In this document: one piece after another, positions 24,301-38,132 of the stretch
How positions within the stretch are numbered: position 1 is the stretch's first letter
Layout of the letters: the number at the start of each line of letters is the position of its first letter
DNA from: Lanius collurio
Lineage: Eukaryota > Chordata > Aves > Passeriformes > Laniidae
Length of the DNA: 64,000 bases
Reading direction: 5' to 3'
NCBI GenBank assembly: GCA_020086605.1
Contig: JACBWW010000017.1
Coordinates: 19,063,806-19,127,805, forward strand
Translations under genes and position numbers: made by a program
Notes under the pieces: model-generated
What the model saw: only the letters and a program-made list of their open reading frames with translations
The model's database searches: none
Told to the model about the DNA's origin: nothing

Positions 24301-27300
24301 AACTTTTTTTACAGACTGCTTTCTTTCTGCATTGTTTGGAAGCTTTTTGCATTGCTTGTGTCACATGCAATTGAGTTATAGTTGGTTTTGTCATATGTGA
24401 TCACCTATAATATTCTAATTGTTTCTGTAAGGAGAAGTGATTTGCTTCATATGTGATTCTGTATGGTACACTGCAGATAATTGAGGTCCATGTGCTATTA
24501 AGACTGTAAGAGATACTGTTTCAAACCACTTGTTTATAAAAGCATAGAAGAAATCTAAATGGGAAGATTCTCTAGAAACATCTGTAATAAAATATTTACC
24601 TTTAGAAACTCATTCCTATCCACTGCTCATCTGCTGAAGACACCTCTGGAAAAGTCCTTCTGTTTCTTTCCCTCCCCGAATCCCAGCACTTGGTACTCTG
24701 GAGCAAGCAACACAGATCTTATTGCTGCGGTTTGAATTTTTTTCCTCTCACAGGAATCTGTAGCTTTGCCTCTTATCAACTGTTTCCGTGAGGAATTACA
24801 AAAAAGGTGGCTCTTGTGCTGTTTATTAGTGTGCATAATATGTGTGCTTAAGCTTCTCTTCTCCCTGCACTTCCCTGAGGTTAGTTTCAAAAACAAGAGG
24901 TTCTGAGGGAGTAGCCTGTACATGGAAATCACCTGTATTTATGAACCTTTAAAAGAACCACATGCTTCCAACAGAAATAAGGCATCTTTTGTCTGGAATT
25001 ATTTCTTCATAACAGGTTTGCAGTCATTTTTGGGGCTCCAGATTGATTTTTCTGGAAAGAGGAGACATCTAATTCCAAAAGTGTCAGAGTCAAAAATAAG
25101 CTTTATCAAATAAGGGAATTCTGCACCATGTCTTGCGTGTTCCCTTTGTAAAAGGACGCTAGGAAAGCTGGAGAGGGACAGCATTAGAGAAGAGTGAGGA
25201 ACTTTTTTCTGGTTTGTAGTAGGTTTAGGCAGTAGGGTGGGAAGGGAGATGCTTTTCTTAACATGTAGCTCTTCCTCCACAAACCTAGGGGGAGGGGGAG
25301 TATCCCATCACACTTACTACTGCTGTGTGCGTTTTTTTTCCTTGGTTTTGACATTTACTTATTCCTTAGATATATTTCTAACTTTATATGGAGTTGTGTG
25401 GAGCAAATGCAGGCTAGTTGAAATCTCTCAATTCTTGATCTGAAGTGTGGCCTTTAAGTGCTTTTTATGGTGAATTGCTTTGCTTATGGACTTGTTCCTG
25501 AAATGTTTCCAGTTCTGGAATTGGCATTAGCATTAGCAAATACCCTGTGGAAAAAAAAGCTGGGGAACCAGAGTCTAGCCAGAATTACTCATTTCATTGT
25601 GCTGGCTGTCAACAGGACTCCTGGTTGTAATTTTGGCTTTAACACTTTGGGGTCTAATGCTTGATTTCTAGGAAGGGTTCTGTGAGTTGATGATAATATT
25701 CTTAATTTGAAAAGGCTGTGTTGTGCCTGTAAGTTCTTTGCTTATGCATAAAGCTGCTGTCAACATCAACAAGGCACAGCTGAATGACCTCTATTTCTGA
25801 AAGAGTGGCATACCTTTATTTCATTTTTCTGCCTAAGACTGGCACATGATCACATATTTTACTATTTTACTCCCCTTTTTTTTTTTCCAGTTTGCCCTTA
25901 AAGAGGTGAACTGCCTTATACTACCTTGCATACGTATGGAATTGTTGGCATTTTGTAATAGCAGGATGATGTGCATCTTGCAAATCGTTCATGAAGCTCT
26001 GTCCTGAGCACCAAACTCCCTCAGTAGAATAGTTCAAAAGATTGTGCACATTATGCTAGAAAGTGGTACCCTTGGGCTCCTGCTTGATCAAGGTGGGGGA
26101 TGCTTTAAAACTGGGCCATAATTAAGCATGTGGCAAAACAGATTTATTATTAATTTAAGTTTTTAAGAGAAGGGAGTAATTTATGTTCACTCTTGCTGCA
26201 CAGTTTTGGAAAAGAAAAATATGCATTAATAGACAATATGTCTGTAATTTATTAAGGGTCCCCTGGAGAGGGTTTTCTCCCAAACTATTTAATTAGTGTG
26301 TAAAATACTAAAAAATTAATCCCAAAACACATAATGAAAAATCAGCTATGGGTTAGTGAATTGTGGTCATTAAAGCAGACTCTTTTTTTTTGCTGTTTGT
26401 TTGTTTTTGGATTTTTTATTCTTAATGGCCAAAGTTAACAACCGAGACAAATGGAAAACAAAACACCAATGTTGAGGTGCATTTTGACATTTCTAATTAA
26501 TGTGCTATGCCACTAAAAACATCATAAAGCTCTCTCTAGAATTAATGTGAGCTGTAAAACTGTTGTTTACTCTGGATTGATTTGAAAATTAGTATTGATT
26601 ACTGTTTTGTTTTTTATTACTTAGGAAGGTATGGGCAGGGCCTAAATATTAGAGTCCTCAAATTCATCATTCCCTGTTTTCTATTATCCCTCTTTAATCT
26701 TCTGCTGTGTCTGTTATTTTCCCCCTTTTCTGATAGACTGACAAGCCTCTCAAATTTGATCACAAAAACACATTTCTAAAACCTACTGTTGTAACCTAGA
26801 TGGGGTCAGCGTTTTAAGTAACTTTTAATAAGCAAGTTACCCTGTATTTCTCAGTTGGATTAATATTATTAACTGAAGTTGATTTTAGTATTTGGTTGCT
26901 AAATTCTTAGTAAAGCTTTTGCAGAGCATTAAGTGCTCTGTGCTTTGTGTGCTGAGAGCCTCACTGGCTTCCAGGGAAATACACGAACTTGTCAAAAATG
27001 TGCATACTCGTAGAATCAAAGCCTTAATTTGTAAAATGATACTTAATAAGAAAAATGGGCACAGGGTAGTAATTTTTCTTGTTGAAAACAATGGTTATTG
27101 CTCAGGTTAATGTTAGCAGCCTTGATTGATTGTTGACAAGAAGTGCAGAAGTGATTAACATGACAATGTACATATCATATCATAAATTTTTTTGTCCCTT
27201 GCAACCACAGCAGGTATGTAAACTGGTCTTTCAGGTTTAGTTTAGGGTTTTTTTGGAAGAGAAAAAGGTATGTTACAAAAAACTTGGGAGAGGAAATTAA

Positions 27301-30300
27301 AATTCTTCCATACTTAAGTTTTCTTTATGAAGTCTCTATTTAATGCTGCTTCAGCCTGATACCTGTTTTCTTTACCTATTAAAGTGAAGCTTTGATGCGT
27401 TCATAGGTATCTCCCCCCATCATTTTTCTCCCTCACTACTAAGTCCTGTTATGTTATGCTTTAATATGAGCAGATGAATTCTTTTTTAGACTTCTTCTAA
27501 GAAAATGAGTTTTATAACTCATTCTGCATTCATCTTTGACTATATGTAACTTTAAAAAATTGGCTGGCTTAAGGAAGCGTATGTTCAAAAAGTAACAGAA
27601 GATATTGGAAATATTCATAATGAGTTTCAAACTTTTAAGGTAATAAACACAAATCTGCTTTCAAGTATAAGAGAATTTTTGGTATTTATTCTAAGGCTAT
27701 AGAAAACTGTTGTAAGCAAACATGAATGCAAGTGTGGAATAAATTAATTTCTGTCTCTAACAGAATATGTTCAAACTAGAGATATCCAGTGTTAGGCAGG
27801 TTGGGTCTTTACTTGCTCATTGAATCCTGTTATACCTATTGCATATAAACGTTACTGTCTTTACTTGATACAAATTATTTCCCTCATGTTAACCAGAGGG
27901 ATTTGGGAGGGGAAGCTAGCAGCTGTGTTGCTCGTGTGTTCTCAGCTTTTCCAGATGAGAGACACACTGCCCTGCTCCTTCTCTGATTTTAGCTTGACAC
28001 TTAGAAGGACTTGGGGTGGTGAAAGTAGAGGGAGTCAAGGATGTTTCTTCCTTTGCATGGCTTTACTGAAGGTGTCACTGCTTTCTTTGCTCTCTCTTTG
28101 GTGATCTATCAAGGTGCCCTCTGGAGTCCTTCTTGGAAAGGCTTTGCTGAAACTGGACACCCCAAGTAGGGCAATTATGGGACAGCTGTGTTGTAAGGAG
28201 AAAGCAAATAGAATAGGATTGTTAAGCCTGGAAAAGACCACCAAGGAGAATTATGACAGATACACAAAACTATGCATGATGTGGATGTGTTGAGTAAAAA
28301 AAGAATTAAGCAGGCAGAAGGAAGTTTTCTGTGGAGAGCCCCACTGAACTGACCTCATTGCTTCAAGTTGCTGTCTGTGCCTTCCTGCAGTAAAGGTGCT
28401 TCAGGACTGGTTCTGAAGGTAAAAGCCTTTGCAGGGCTTGGGGTGGGGGTGAGTTTTTTCCCCAAGATATGGGACAGTGAAGCATGTCTGAGCAACAGAG
28501 CAGATGTTGGAGGAGGGGACAAATGGAAAACATCTGGAGGTGACTCTCACTGGAAGGGTATGTGCACTCCCTCAACAGAAACCACAGAGCTTATCTGTTG
28601 AGAGACAGAGAAAGCATACTGGCTGGGTGGTTTCATCCAATATTGGCATTTTTATGTTTGGAGCTAGGGGCACATAACAATCACAGTGACATGGTAATGT
28701 TTCTTAGGGGTAATTTTATTAAACAATGCTACTTTTGCTGGCAAAACTCCAGGTGTAGCCTTGGCTTTGTACTGGTTCATCTTTTGCAGTTTCTGATTTA
28801 TCTTACTCAAATGCCTGGCATAAATGAAGAGAAGAAAATAATTCTTTTTGCAGAAATGAGTTGTCTCTTAGAAGAGAGCTGGAGCTGCTCACAAATCCAT
28901 CACAGAATAGCCTGGAGAGAGTAAAGAGAACCGTGAAGAAAAACTGGACTGTAGTGATGGATCTGGGTGTTTCCGAGGGAGGGGAAGATGTTTTATTACT
29001 TACACAGTATTCAAAATGTGACTTCATATTCAGGCAACACATCCTTCAGAGATTTTACAAACTTCACAAAAATGCTAATGAAAAGCAAGTGTTTTTTTAT
29101 GAAGTTTTCTTCTTTCTACCTTCTTGAAAATAACTTACAACTAAACTGTTTTCTGTTTCATTTCTATTTGCATTCCCAGTCAGAATAGTGTCACCTTACA
29201 ACTTGGATTTCCTGTGCAGTATTTCCAAATGGGACCACAGGGACTTGTTGCTTTGTTTGTATTCTGTTTCCTGCAAGTTTGGATATCTCTGTGGGAATTT
29301 TTCTTGTATATATATGCATGTGCTCTTTTGTTTAACACTAGGGAAGAGTTGTGAATAAAGTCTCCTTTACTGCAGAAGTGTAGTATGCCTTACTCTTTGA
29401 GCTGAGAAACAAACATTTTATCTATTCTTCAAAGTAGTGAGATTTCAGGTCACTTTTTTGTCTGTAACAAGATGAAAGGCCTCCTCTCTCCTATCCTTAA
29501 AGAAGATCCAGCCCACTCTAGACAGAGTTTCAGCGTGCATATCATACAGCCCAGATGCATTTTGTGATCACCAGATAATATTCTCTTTTACAGAGATGAG
29601 GAGACAGCTAGGTCTAATTTTGGTTCTGAAAAATCCTTTCTTAATGGCATCTTTCCAGAAACCCTTATGCTTCTACAAAAAAGTGGAAATTTTTTTGACC
29701 AGCCTAATTTTCTGTATTTTTTTCTGTCTTGACTTGATACATGATAGTGCTTTATATTTAATAAAGATTTGACTTTTGACATATTTTTTAAAGTTGTGCT
29801 TATCATCATCTGTATTTCAGAATCTTTTGTTTACAAGAGTTCAGTTATCTTGCTTGTAGCTCTCATAGTAATATACTACAAGCTATTGTATGTGTCAGCT
29901 TCATTTTTCTGCTTTGTATATCTATTTTGGTGGAATCAGTTTCATTTCCTCTTTTCTTTATGCTGGTGTTTCTGCCTCAGAGTACTGCTTGTCTCAAATT
30001 AGGGTATTTTTTTTTCAAATGAGAACACTAGTTTTTATCTTCGCTCTGTAGAGTTTTTCAGTGGTGATGCAGTTTGTGCTTCCGTTGTTTGGGGTCTGAC
30101 AGCCCTGCATTAACATCAACATTTCCATGAGTTCATAAGTATGCAATAGAACACCTCTGTGTAGAGAAGTGGCATACAAAAATTTCATCTGAAAGAAAAT
30201 AATTAAATTAGAAGAAACCTCAGTAGGCCGTTTTGTCTAGGATCCCATTTGGATATTTTAGAAAATAATCCTATACAAAATACCTAGAAAACAAGGGACG

Positions 30301-30913
30301 CTGGAGGTGTGTAGTTCTGCTTGGAATTTAAAGAAATACAGAAGCCCAACATATTAGCCAATATTCTTTTCTTTATAAAGACATGTTTTTTCTTCCCAAA
30401 AATAAAGGTAAAAGAATAGGATGTGCACTTCTGTTGGCATGCAGCCTCTTTCCACAGAAATGTTACAATTTACAGTTGTAGCCTGTATTTACATAACACT
30501 GGTACTGTGGTTACAGCATTATTGCAAAGAAATACTAAACCTGCTCTGTTTTGTCCTTGGTTGTTTAATTACTAAAATCTATTTAAAATACCTGTAGCAC
30601 TTCCTAAAGGTGCTCTGCACAACAGCTTCCATTCACAGAGATGTTTCTTGGTAATCCAGGGTTCTGAACCCTACAAGATGAGGATTCTAGAATTACTTTA
30701 CAATATAGAATCTCTTTTTGTTCTTAAGTATGCCCACACGATCTTGCAGTTGTATTAAATACTTTGTTTTCATATATAGATTTTGAGAATGTGATACTTC
30801 TATTTCATTTCAGCAAGTGATGAGTGTTTAGGTCTGTAACAATATATTTTAAGCAGCATGATAACTTCACATTTCACAAATATTTACATTAGAGCTTTCT
30901 AATGAAAACCTTA
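24301..30913 (+). other. CDK14: CDK14 intron 2, no recognised element
   Basis: About 6.6 kb of AT-rich intron with nothing recognisable as an exon, LINE or LTR. The part around 26100-26600 is especially AT-rich with several TAATTA-like homeodomain-type motifs and could be a regulatory element, but that is only a guess from composition. Confidence 0.6.
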
Positions 30914-31438
30914 TGTGATGGGTTTACCCCAGATAGCAATTAAGCACCTACCAACCCCTCCCTCCCACCCTCCCTTCCCTCCACCTTGCAGTGGGATAAG
31001 AATTGGCAGAGCAAAAGCAAGAAAACTTTATGAGTTGATATAAAGACCATTGAATAAGTGAAGAAACCCCCCAAATGATGCAAAAGCAGTCACTCACCAC
31101 CTCCCACAGGCAGAGTGATCCCAACCAGTTTCTGAGCAGCAACTATCTTGGAAAGTTCCAACCCCTTGTTTTTATGGCTGATAATCATGTTATGTGTCAC
31201 AGAATACCCCTTTGGTCACTTGGGGTCAGCTGTCCTAGCTGTGTCCTTGCCTACCTAAAGGTCCTGCCCACCCTCAGCCTACATCCTGGGGGCAGTGTGA
31301 GAGGCAGAGAAGGTCTTGCGTGTGTGCAAGCAGCAGCAGCAGCAGCATTGCTGTGTTACCTGTACTGGTCATAAACACAGACAGCAGCAGATGGGCTGCT
31401 GGGAAGGAAATTAACTCCAGGCAGCCAAGGGCAGTACA
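30914..31438 (-). mobile_element. Solo LTR of a bird endogenous retrovirus, copy 1
   Basis: On the + strand the element starts TGTGATGGGTTTACCCCAG and ends near GGCAGCCAAGGGCAGTACA. The internal block GGTCACTTGGGGTCAGCTGT is shared with the copy at 38133. The layout fits a common avian ERV LTR family whose functional direction is the minus strand: the minus strand has a TATA-like CATAAAAAC near 31170. It includes a (CAG)n run around 31328-31346. ACCTT occurs just before the 5' end (30908-30912) and again at 31444-31448, suggesting a target-site duplication with a few ambiguous end bases. No gag, pol or env sequence is present, so this is a recombined solo LTR. Confidence 0.75.
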
Positions 31439-32207
31439 CGCTACCTTGTTGTTCCCTTTTCGTTGCTACAAACAGCAGTACTTAAATGCTTTGGAAGGGC
31501 ATTAACCTTGACTTTGCAGTGCTCTGGAGGCTCAAGCTCCTGCTCTGACAGCTCTAAGAGCACCATGTTTCCCAGAACAGCTGGGTTTTATGAAAGGAAT
31601 GTTTTCTGCTTTTACTGTTAAGTGAATAATGATACCAAACGGCATTAAACTGTCTGGTGATGCATGAAAACTTTTGATAATAACTGCTGTTTCTTGATAC
31701 ATTTTATATTAAACTTGAAAGGAGTATAACTTTACTGATATCATGACAGATGTGCATATGAATTTTTATATCCTGATCACACCTCTAGGTTGCGTTTGTT
31801 GGATCATATCTTTGTGTATCTGTTTTTTTAGCATGAGTGATATGTGGTATCTTACTTTACGCCTTTGTGGGATTTCCTTGCTAGGAGAGGGCAGTCTAGA
31901 GGAAAGGTCTCAGGACACTGAAATCAGGAACAACATCCTAGTTTCATTTGTCTAGCAAAGACACATTGTCTAGGACCTCTGTAGTTGTTTACAGATAAAA
32001 AAGAAACAGTTGATCCATTCATGCCTTTTGGCATAATGGCATCTCATGTCTTACTCTCATATCTGCCTGTTTTCCCAGTAGATTCTAATGTGCTGAATGA
32101 CTTGCATTCAAGAGAGACTGGCTAAAGAACATGCACAAAGCCATTGATATGGAGACTGCCATAAAGGGGAAATGAGAGTATATTGTTTAGAATTTTGTGT
32201 CAGTTAT

Positions 32208-32293
32208 AGAAAGGAAAGAAAAGGAAGGAAGGAAAAAAAGAGAGAAAGAAAGGGAAGAAAGAGAAGAAAGAGAGAAAGAGAAAAAGAAAAAGA
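32208..32293. repeat. 86-nt uninterrupted polypurine tract
   Basis: Only A and G for 86 consecutive bases, in degenerate GGAA, GAAA and GAGAAAGA units. A GA-rich microsatellite in intron 2 with triplex-forming potential. Confidence 0.9.
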
Positions 32294-35200
32294 TGATTTG
32301 GAATGGGTACACTCCATCTTTTATTGATGTCAATGTCAGAGAGAATGGGGAAGGCCACAGATAACTTCAGATACCCGTTGAAGGATTGGGATCTGCAGGC
32401 TGGGTTAGAGGGGTCAACTAGATGAGCCTACTGGCAAACAGAAACATGGAGAGTCATTTGGAAAGATGGACTGCCTCCTCTTCAGACAATTAACTAAAAT
32501 ACAAGAAGATGAAGTAATTTAAACAGAACCTGGATTTGATGTAGTCTACTGAAATATCATCTGTTTCTTGAAAATAAGGCTTTCAGATGAAGTGAATGAG
32601 AATTTTATCATCCCCAAGGTAAAAAATGGGAAAAGCAGAGGAAGTTGGAAATGTTCTGTAAGAGCACATAAGAAAAAATTATATTGAAAAGTGATTAAGT
32701 ATTTAAAAAATGTCATTTGATTTAGGAATTGGGTTTTTAACATGAAGCTCTGAATGTGGCATAACAATGTCAGCACTCCATCTACTAGGGTGATTTACTC
32801 CTTCAATTATTTTAATGTTGTGAGCCTTCTCACTTGGGAGCTGCAGTTGATGAAGAAATTTCTGTTCAGTGCACTAGGAAGAAGAGCAGGAATTCCTGTG
32901 TCTTTGTAAAGCAACTCACTTCCCATGCATTTCAACATTTACTATTCAGATAATATTGAAGTAAAAAATTGCTCCCATTAATTATTGAGAAAGAAATGTT
33001 GACTATATTTGAAGAACCTCTGCCCAGAAGGGAATTTGAACAAATTTCAAAACATGCATGAATAATCAGAAATTTATGTGTTAAAGTTAGCTGATATAGC
33101 AGGGTTGTTTCTGCAGGTTCGTTGTCATCTTTATTCAGTAGTGTATAGACAGTACAGGTGTGAGAAGGTATCTGAATGAATTAATGTTGGGGTGCATAAA
33201 GATACTGAGAGGAAAAAAAAATATCTTGGCCCACAGAAATGAAATCTGAGCCCATGTGGCGTTTTCTAATAGGGCAGGGAAATATGATCCCTTTCAAGAT
33301 CAAAAAAAGAGCTGAGAAGAGCATGTGTTGGTGGCTTCCAAGCAGTTTCAGTGTCCAGTATTAGAGAAAAAGGTCTTCATAGTCAAACACCTGGAAAAGT
33401 TAATTTGTTTCCAGAATGTCATGTAAGGAAGTAGTTTAATAACTTATTGTGGGTAAATTAGTATATGAACAAATAAATTCTATCAGCAGTTTGATCATCA
33501 ACCTGCCTATGTTTTCTTAGTAGGTAATTTTGTCAATATAAATTGAAATTACTTTTGTTATATTTTGGGGTGTGAGATTCAAGCAAAAAAGAGTAAGAAT
33601 ATGTCACTTCATCAGTGTAATTTCCTACTGGTTGTGGCCCTGAAAGCTTGTATCTGGTAGATCTGATGGGGGGAGATAGTTAATTTGGGGTTCTGAAGTC
33701 TTTTTAGCTTAAAGTGCTTCATGCAGAGGGGTATAATTTTCTGTTTGACTTTCATCAATAGCATTTGTATTTGTATGTCAAAAGCAAGCCATGGGAAGGA
33801 AAGGAGCAAAATACTTCCAAAATGAATCTTTTTTAAGTGATACTTAAAATGATTTTTGAAAAATTTCTTCTTCCTCCTTCTTCCCCTTTAAGGACAAATA
33901 TCCATTTTTTAAAACTGGTGAGGCAGATTGGAGCACTTTTGTATCACTGGAAAGTACACAGAATATAGTGGTTACATATTTTTGAGGGCAGGAGGTTTGG
34001 GACAGTCTTGCTGAGAGGAAGTGGGAAGTCCCAAGATGTTTCTTTTTCTTTCTTCCCTGGCTCTTCTGGGGAATGTCAGCCATCTGAAGTGAGCTCTGCA
34101 TGCTCAGAAAGTAAAACATTTGCCAAAGTAGTTCTGCAGACTGTACAAATAAACTCTATGTGGCAGAAGGATGCCAGAGAAAATCTAAGATTGATGGTAT
34201 TACTGTCATTTTCTTCAGTTTTGTAGTATTACTGAGACTTTTCTAAGAAGAAGAAATGCTTTATTTTTTCTGCTGTAAAGACTCTATTTTGCATTGCTAA
34301 GGAATAATGTGTGGGAAAGAGAAGGAGCAAGACACTATCATTTATTTTGCATATCAGGGAGCAATACTTCGAGGCAATAAGCAGATTCTCCTATAGCTGT
34401 GCTCAGCATGTTGGAAAACAAACAGGACAATGCCTCCTTTCCAGCATAGAAGGCAGAAAGCAGAGTGAGAAGAATAAAAAAAAAAGTGTCTAGCCTGGCA
34501 GTGTTACCAGAGTAAGAGAATCAGGAGAGGGAATGATGGAGAACACAGGGAAAGATTTGGAAACTGAGTTATTAGTTGGGAATGTGTAGAGAGGCTTTTA
34601 ATAGCGTGTCTCTTAGGGTTTTTCCTTTCTGAATCATGTCATACCATTCATGGACAAGTCTGTAAGGAAAAATATCCTCCAACCTTTGTGGTTTACATGT
34701 GAATGGAGGCAGCTGGTGGGAGTCATGCCAGAGGTTGCTGTTCTGCTGTCCAAACCAATTGCCTCTGAATTACTTGCAAGGATTGAGCAAAACGGAGCTG
34801 GTATTGCTTTATGAAAAGAAGTTTCTTTGAAAAAGGTGTGATTGTGTTGTTGTGTGTCTTTCAATCAAATAATGTATCAAATCAGTGCCTTATTTAAAGA
34901 ATAAAGGAATATTGATACTATGTTATTAAGGGAAGTACAATCAAAACAGCTATCTTTCCAAAAAACCCAGTTTTCGATGGCTGTCCAAGTCTGTGGTGTG
35001 TGTTGTGGATTGTGGGGTTGTATGCAGTGTTCCCCCCTCTAGATCAAGCTAGTCAAATGATCTGCTTCTCATTCCTGTTTGGAGGGTGATGTAATGTGTT
35101 CAAGTTGCATTGGGATGCACACTGTGTTTTGGCAAGGCTATTTATTGTCTCTACCAGTGATTGCTAGGAAAAGAAGTTTATGTTGATGGTAGGTTTTCAA

Positions 35201-36506
35201 TCCCATGCCCCCTGAGCTGTCTTCAGTTGATGAGCTAATTAATTGGTGGAGAAAAATGGTGCTGAGACCCTTGCTGCATAGCACCATGAGCATCCTTAGA
35301 TGGGGAGGTGAATCTGGTACATAATCCTAAACAAACTGCTCATTGCTGGATCTGTGTCAACCCACAGCAGCTGCTGGTTTTGAACTTGGGAACATTTAGG
35401 CTTGATTGATTAACTACTAAAATGTGGTAGCAGTAGGATTTGGATATATATTAAGCACCTGATAGGAACACTTGATAAATGTATGCAGCTGCAAACTGGT
35501 GTCTGATCTAAGCAGCGTTGAGATGAACGGGATATACTCAAATGAGGTTAAGTGAAGTGTCCTTTTTCCCATAACTGCACTGATCAGTCACATTTGTAGG
35601 CATTTGATAAACTTGTGGTTGGAGCTGCAAGATATAAAATCCTTTAAGATACCTGGATGGCAGTCTAAGTGTCGGGGTGGAAATGTGGAGGGTTGCAGTC
35701 TGTGCATGTGCATAGCTTTGCATCCTTGGTTTCTGTGCATCAGTGTCGGCTGCTCTGCTGCCACAGGTTCAGAAGCATTTGATGAACAGTAAGTCCAGAT
35801 AATTCTTTGTTCTTGTATTTCACTGCCACTGTATTTATAAAGTGTTAGAAGGTGCTTTCTCCCATTGAGAAGTCTGCAATGGCAGCCAGCTGAATAAATT
35901 ATTTCTTTGGCTGAAGAGGTAAAGGCTTTTGAACAGAAGTCCTGCTTTCAAACCTGGGCAGCAAATGTTCCGTACATGCCAAGTGCATGTTGTTTGTGCT
36001 TTCCCTCTCAGATGTGGTAATTTAAAATGTAATCATGTGAAGGATTGTATTTATTTTACTCATGTGTTACTAATCTGTGTAATTTAACAGCAAGCAGGGG
36101 CATAAACTTCATTAAGATTCAGATGATAAAAAAAAAAATTGGCTGAGGTCCCTCCTCTCATTCTAATATTGAAAGCAAAAAGTGGCACTGGGATGCACAA
36201 AACTGTGATTACAAAAGCTGTTATTTTTTGCTGATTACTGCATTATAACCTGGGGTGATGGTGCAGTGATGTTAGAAGTAGTCTTCCACTTCTGCAGTCT
36301 CTGTGCTTGTCTACTGTGTATTTTGTTAGATTTGTTTGGTTGGTTTGCACTGGCACTGAGGATAAAAAATAGTCCTTTGCATGACCAAGTGCCTTCTGCC
36401 TGCTGCTAGGAGTGGAGTGGTGAGTCCCTCCCCTGCAGCTAGGGCAAAAAGTCAAAAAAGCCAGTTCAGTTCTTTAAGTCTTCATAAAAATGAGAAAAAA
36501 AATGTG

Positions 36507-36523
36507 TTTTTTTTTTTTTTTTA
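36507..36523. repeat. Poly(T) run
   Basis: A T homopolymer of about 17 nt preceded by an A-rich stretch (GAGAAAAAAAATG). It is not flanked by a recognisable element. Confidence 0.75.
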
Positions 36524-37295
36524 TGTACAACTCAGAATTTCTTTTTGGTGCCAGCTCTCATTTATTCAGAGAATTCATCAAAATCATGGTGTTTGGTTTT
36601 CGCAGTATTTATTTGAACTTTGTGTTACTTTTATACTTATTAAAATAGTTTTGATGTAGTGTTAGTTTGCAGGAATTGATAAAATTTCGTTGCAGCTGTT
36701 CTTATGAGGTGACTGGGGAGGAGGAGCCAAAGGAAGTAATGTTACCTGCCTGTTTCAACACTTAAGTATTTTTAAGCTGACTCTTAAATTCTGTATATTT
36801 TTTGACCAAATAGTTTGATTACCTTCGAGCATCTCTGCTCAACAGCAGTTCAGTGTACAATATTTGTTATTGCAAAGTCAATCCTATAATAGTGGGGAAG
36901 TTCAAAATGTGCTTACAACTGATGTGTATACCTCTCATATGTATTTTTTGCCTATTTAGATGGGACATCTAGATGGGAGTAAATGAATAAAGATATATAC
37001 CTACATATAGTAAAACTTATTATGGTATAGACATGCAATACCTGTAAATACCTAGGTTACCAGCACTGGCACAGAAAACTTTTCAAAAAACTTGTTAGCA
37101 GAGATTAGTGTAGATATCAGGTTCTCCTGGTATAAGTCCCACTTATAGAAATGTGTAGCTACCTGTGTTCTGTACCAATAAATGCTTTAATTTTGGCAAG
37201 CAGGCGACACAGTTTCTAAGGTGCTAATGTGAATTTGTTTTGAAAAAAGTTACCCTTTTCCTTATATTTAACAAGCAGTGCCTGATACATAAAAA

Positions 37296-37695
37296 NNNNN
37301 NNNNNNNNNNNNNNNNNNNNNNNNNNNNNNNNNNNNNNNNNNNNNNNNNNNNNNNNNNNNNNNNNNNNNNNNNNNNNNNNNNNNNNNNNNNNNNNNNNNN
37401 NNNNNNNNNNNNNNNNNNNNNNNNNNNNNNNNNNNNNNNNNNNNNNNNNNNNNNNNNNNNNNNNNNNNNNNNNNNNNNNNNNNNNNNNNNNNNNNNNNNN
37501 NNNNNNNNNNNNNNNNNNNNNNNNNNNNNNNNNNNNNNNNNNNNNNNNNNNNNNNNNNNNNNNNNNNNNNNNNNNNNNNNNNNNNNNNNNNNNNNNNNNN
37601 NNNNNNNNNNNNNNNNNNNNNNNNNNNNNNNNNNNNNNNNNNNNNNNNNNNNNNNNNNNNNNNNNNNNNNNNNNNNNNNNNNNNNNNNNNNNNNN
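37296..37695. other. Assembly gap (400 N)
   Basis: Exactly 400 consecutive N. The round size suggests a scaffold gap of estimated or fixed length. Open frames running through it are artefacts. Confidence 0.99.
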
Positions 37696-38132
37696 GACAT
37701 GCACTGGGGTATTTTATATGGTGGGAGCTGCCTTTAGAAACAGAGGAATTAACTATAGAAATCTCTTGTGGAAAATGAATGCTTTTGTTTCTGTCATGTA
37801 AAATAGTTGTAGTCTCTGGAGTAGTTCTTTCTTCTTGCATATATCCCCTTTGGATTTAAAGTGTTGTCATGGCAGTAATTTGTAGGCAAAAGAGCCATTT
37901 TTTTTTCTGTAGGGTATTGTATATTTTACATTCTGTTCTTGATTGTGAAGTCTCTCCAAGAAAAAACAAGATAACTTGAAGAATGAGGTGCAGCATGGGT
38001 TAAAGCATTTGACAACCTGTTTGATTAAGCTGATTTTGGCAGGACTAGTCATATGGCATTTGATGACCAGACTTTTGATTAGTTGTGGTATTTCAGCAAA
38101 GCCTGTTTGAGAAGGACATCAACATTGTACAG

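Larger units (their letters stand above)
31439..37295 (+). other. CDK14: CDK14 intron 2 between LTR copy 1 and the gap
   Basis: About 5.9 kb of unique AT-rich sequence apart from an 86-nt purine tract at 32208-32293 and a poly(T) run at 36507-36523. I see no exon or transposon. Confidence 0.65.

Noticed and set aside
37216..37840. Several open frames of 158-190 codons on both strands
   Set aside because: They run through the 400-N gap, which merely lacks stop codons.
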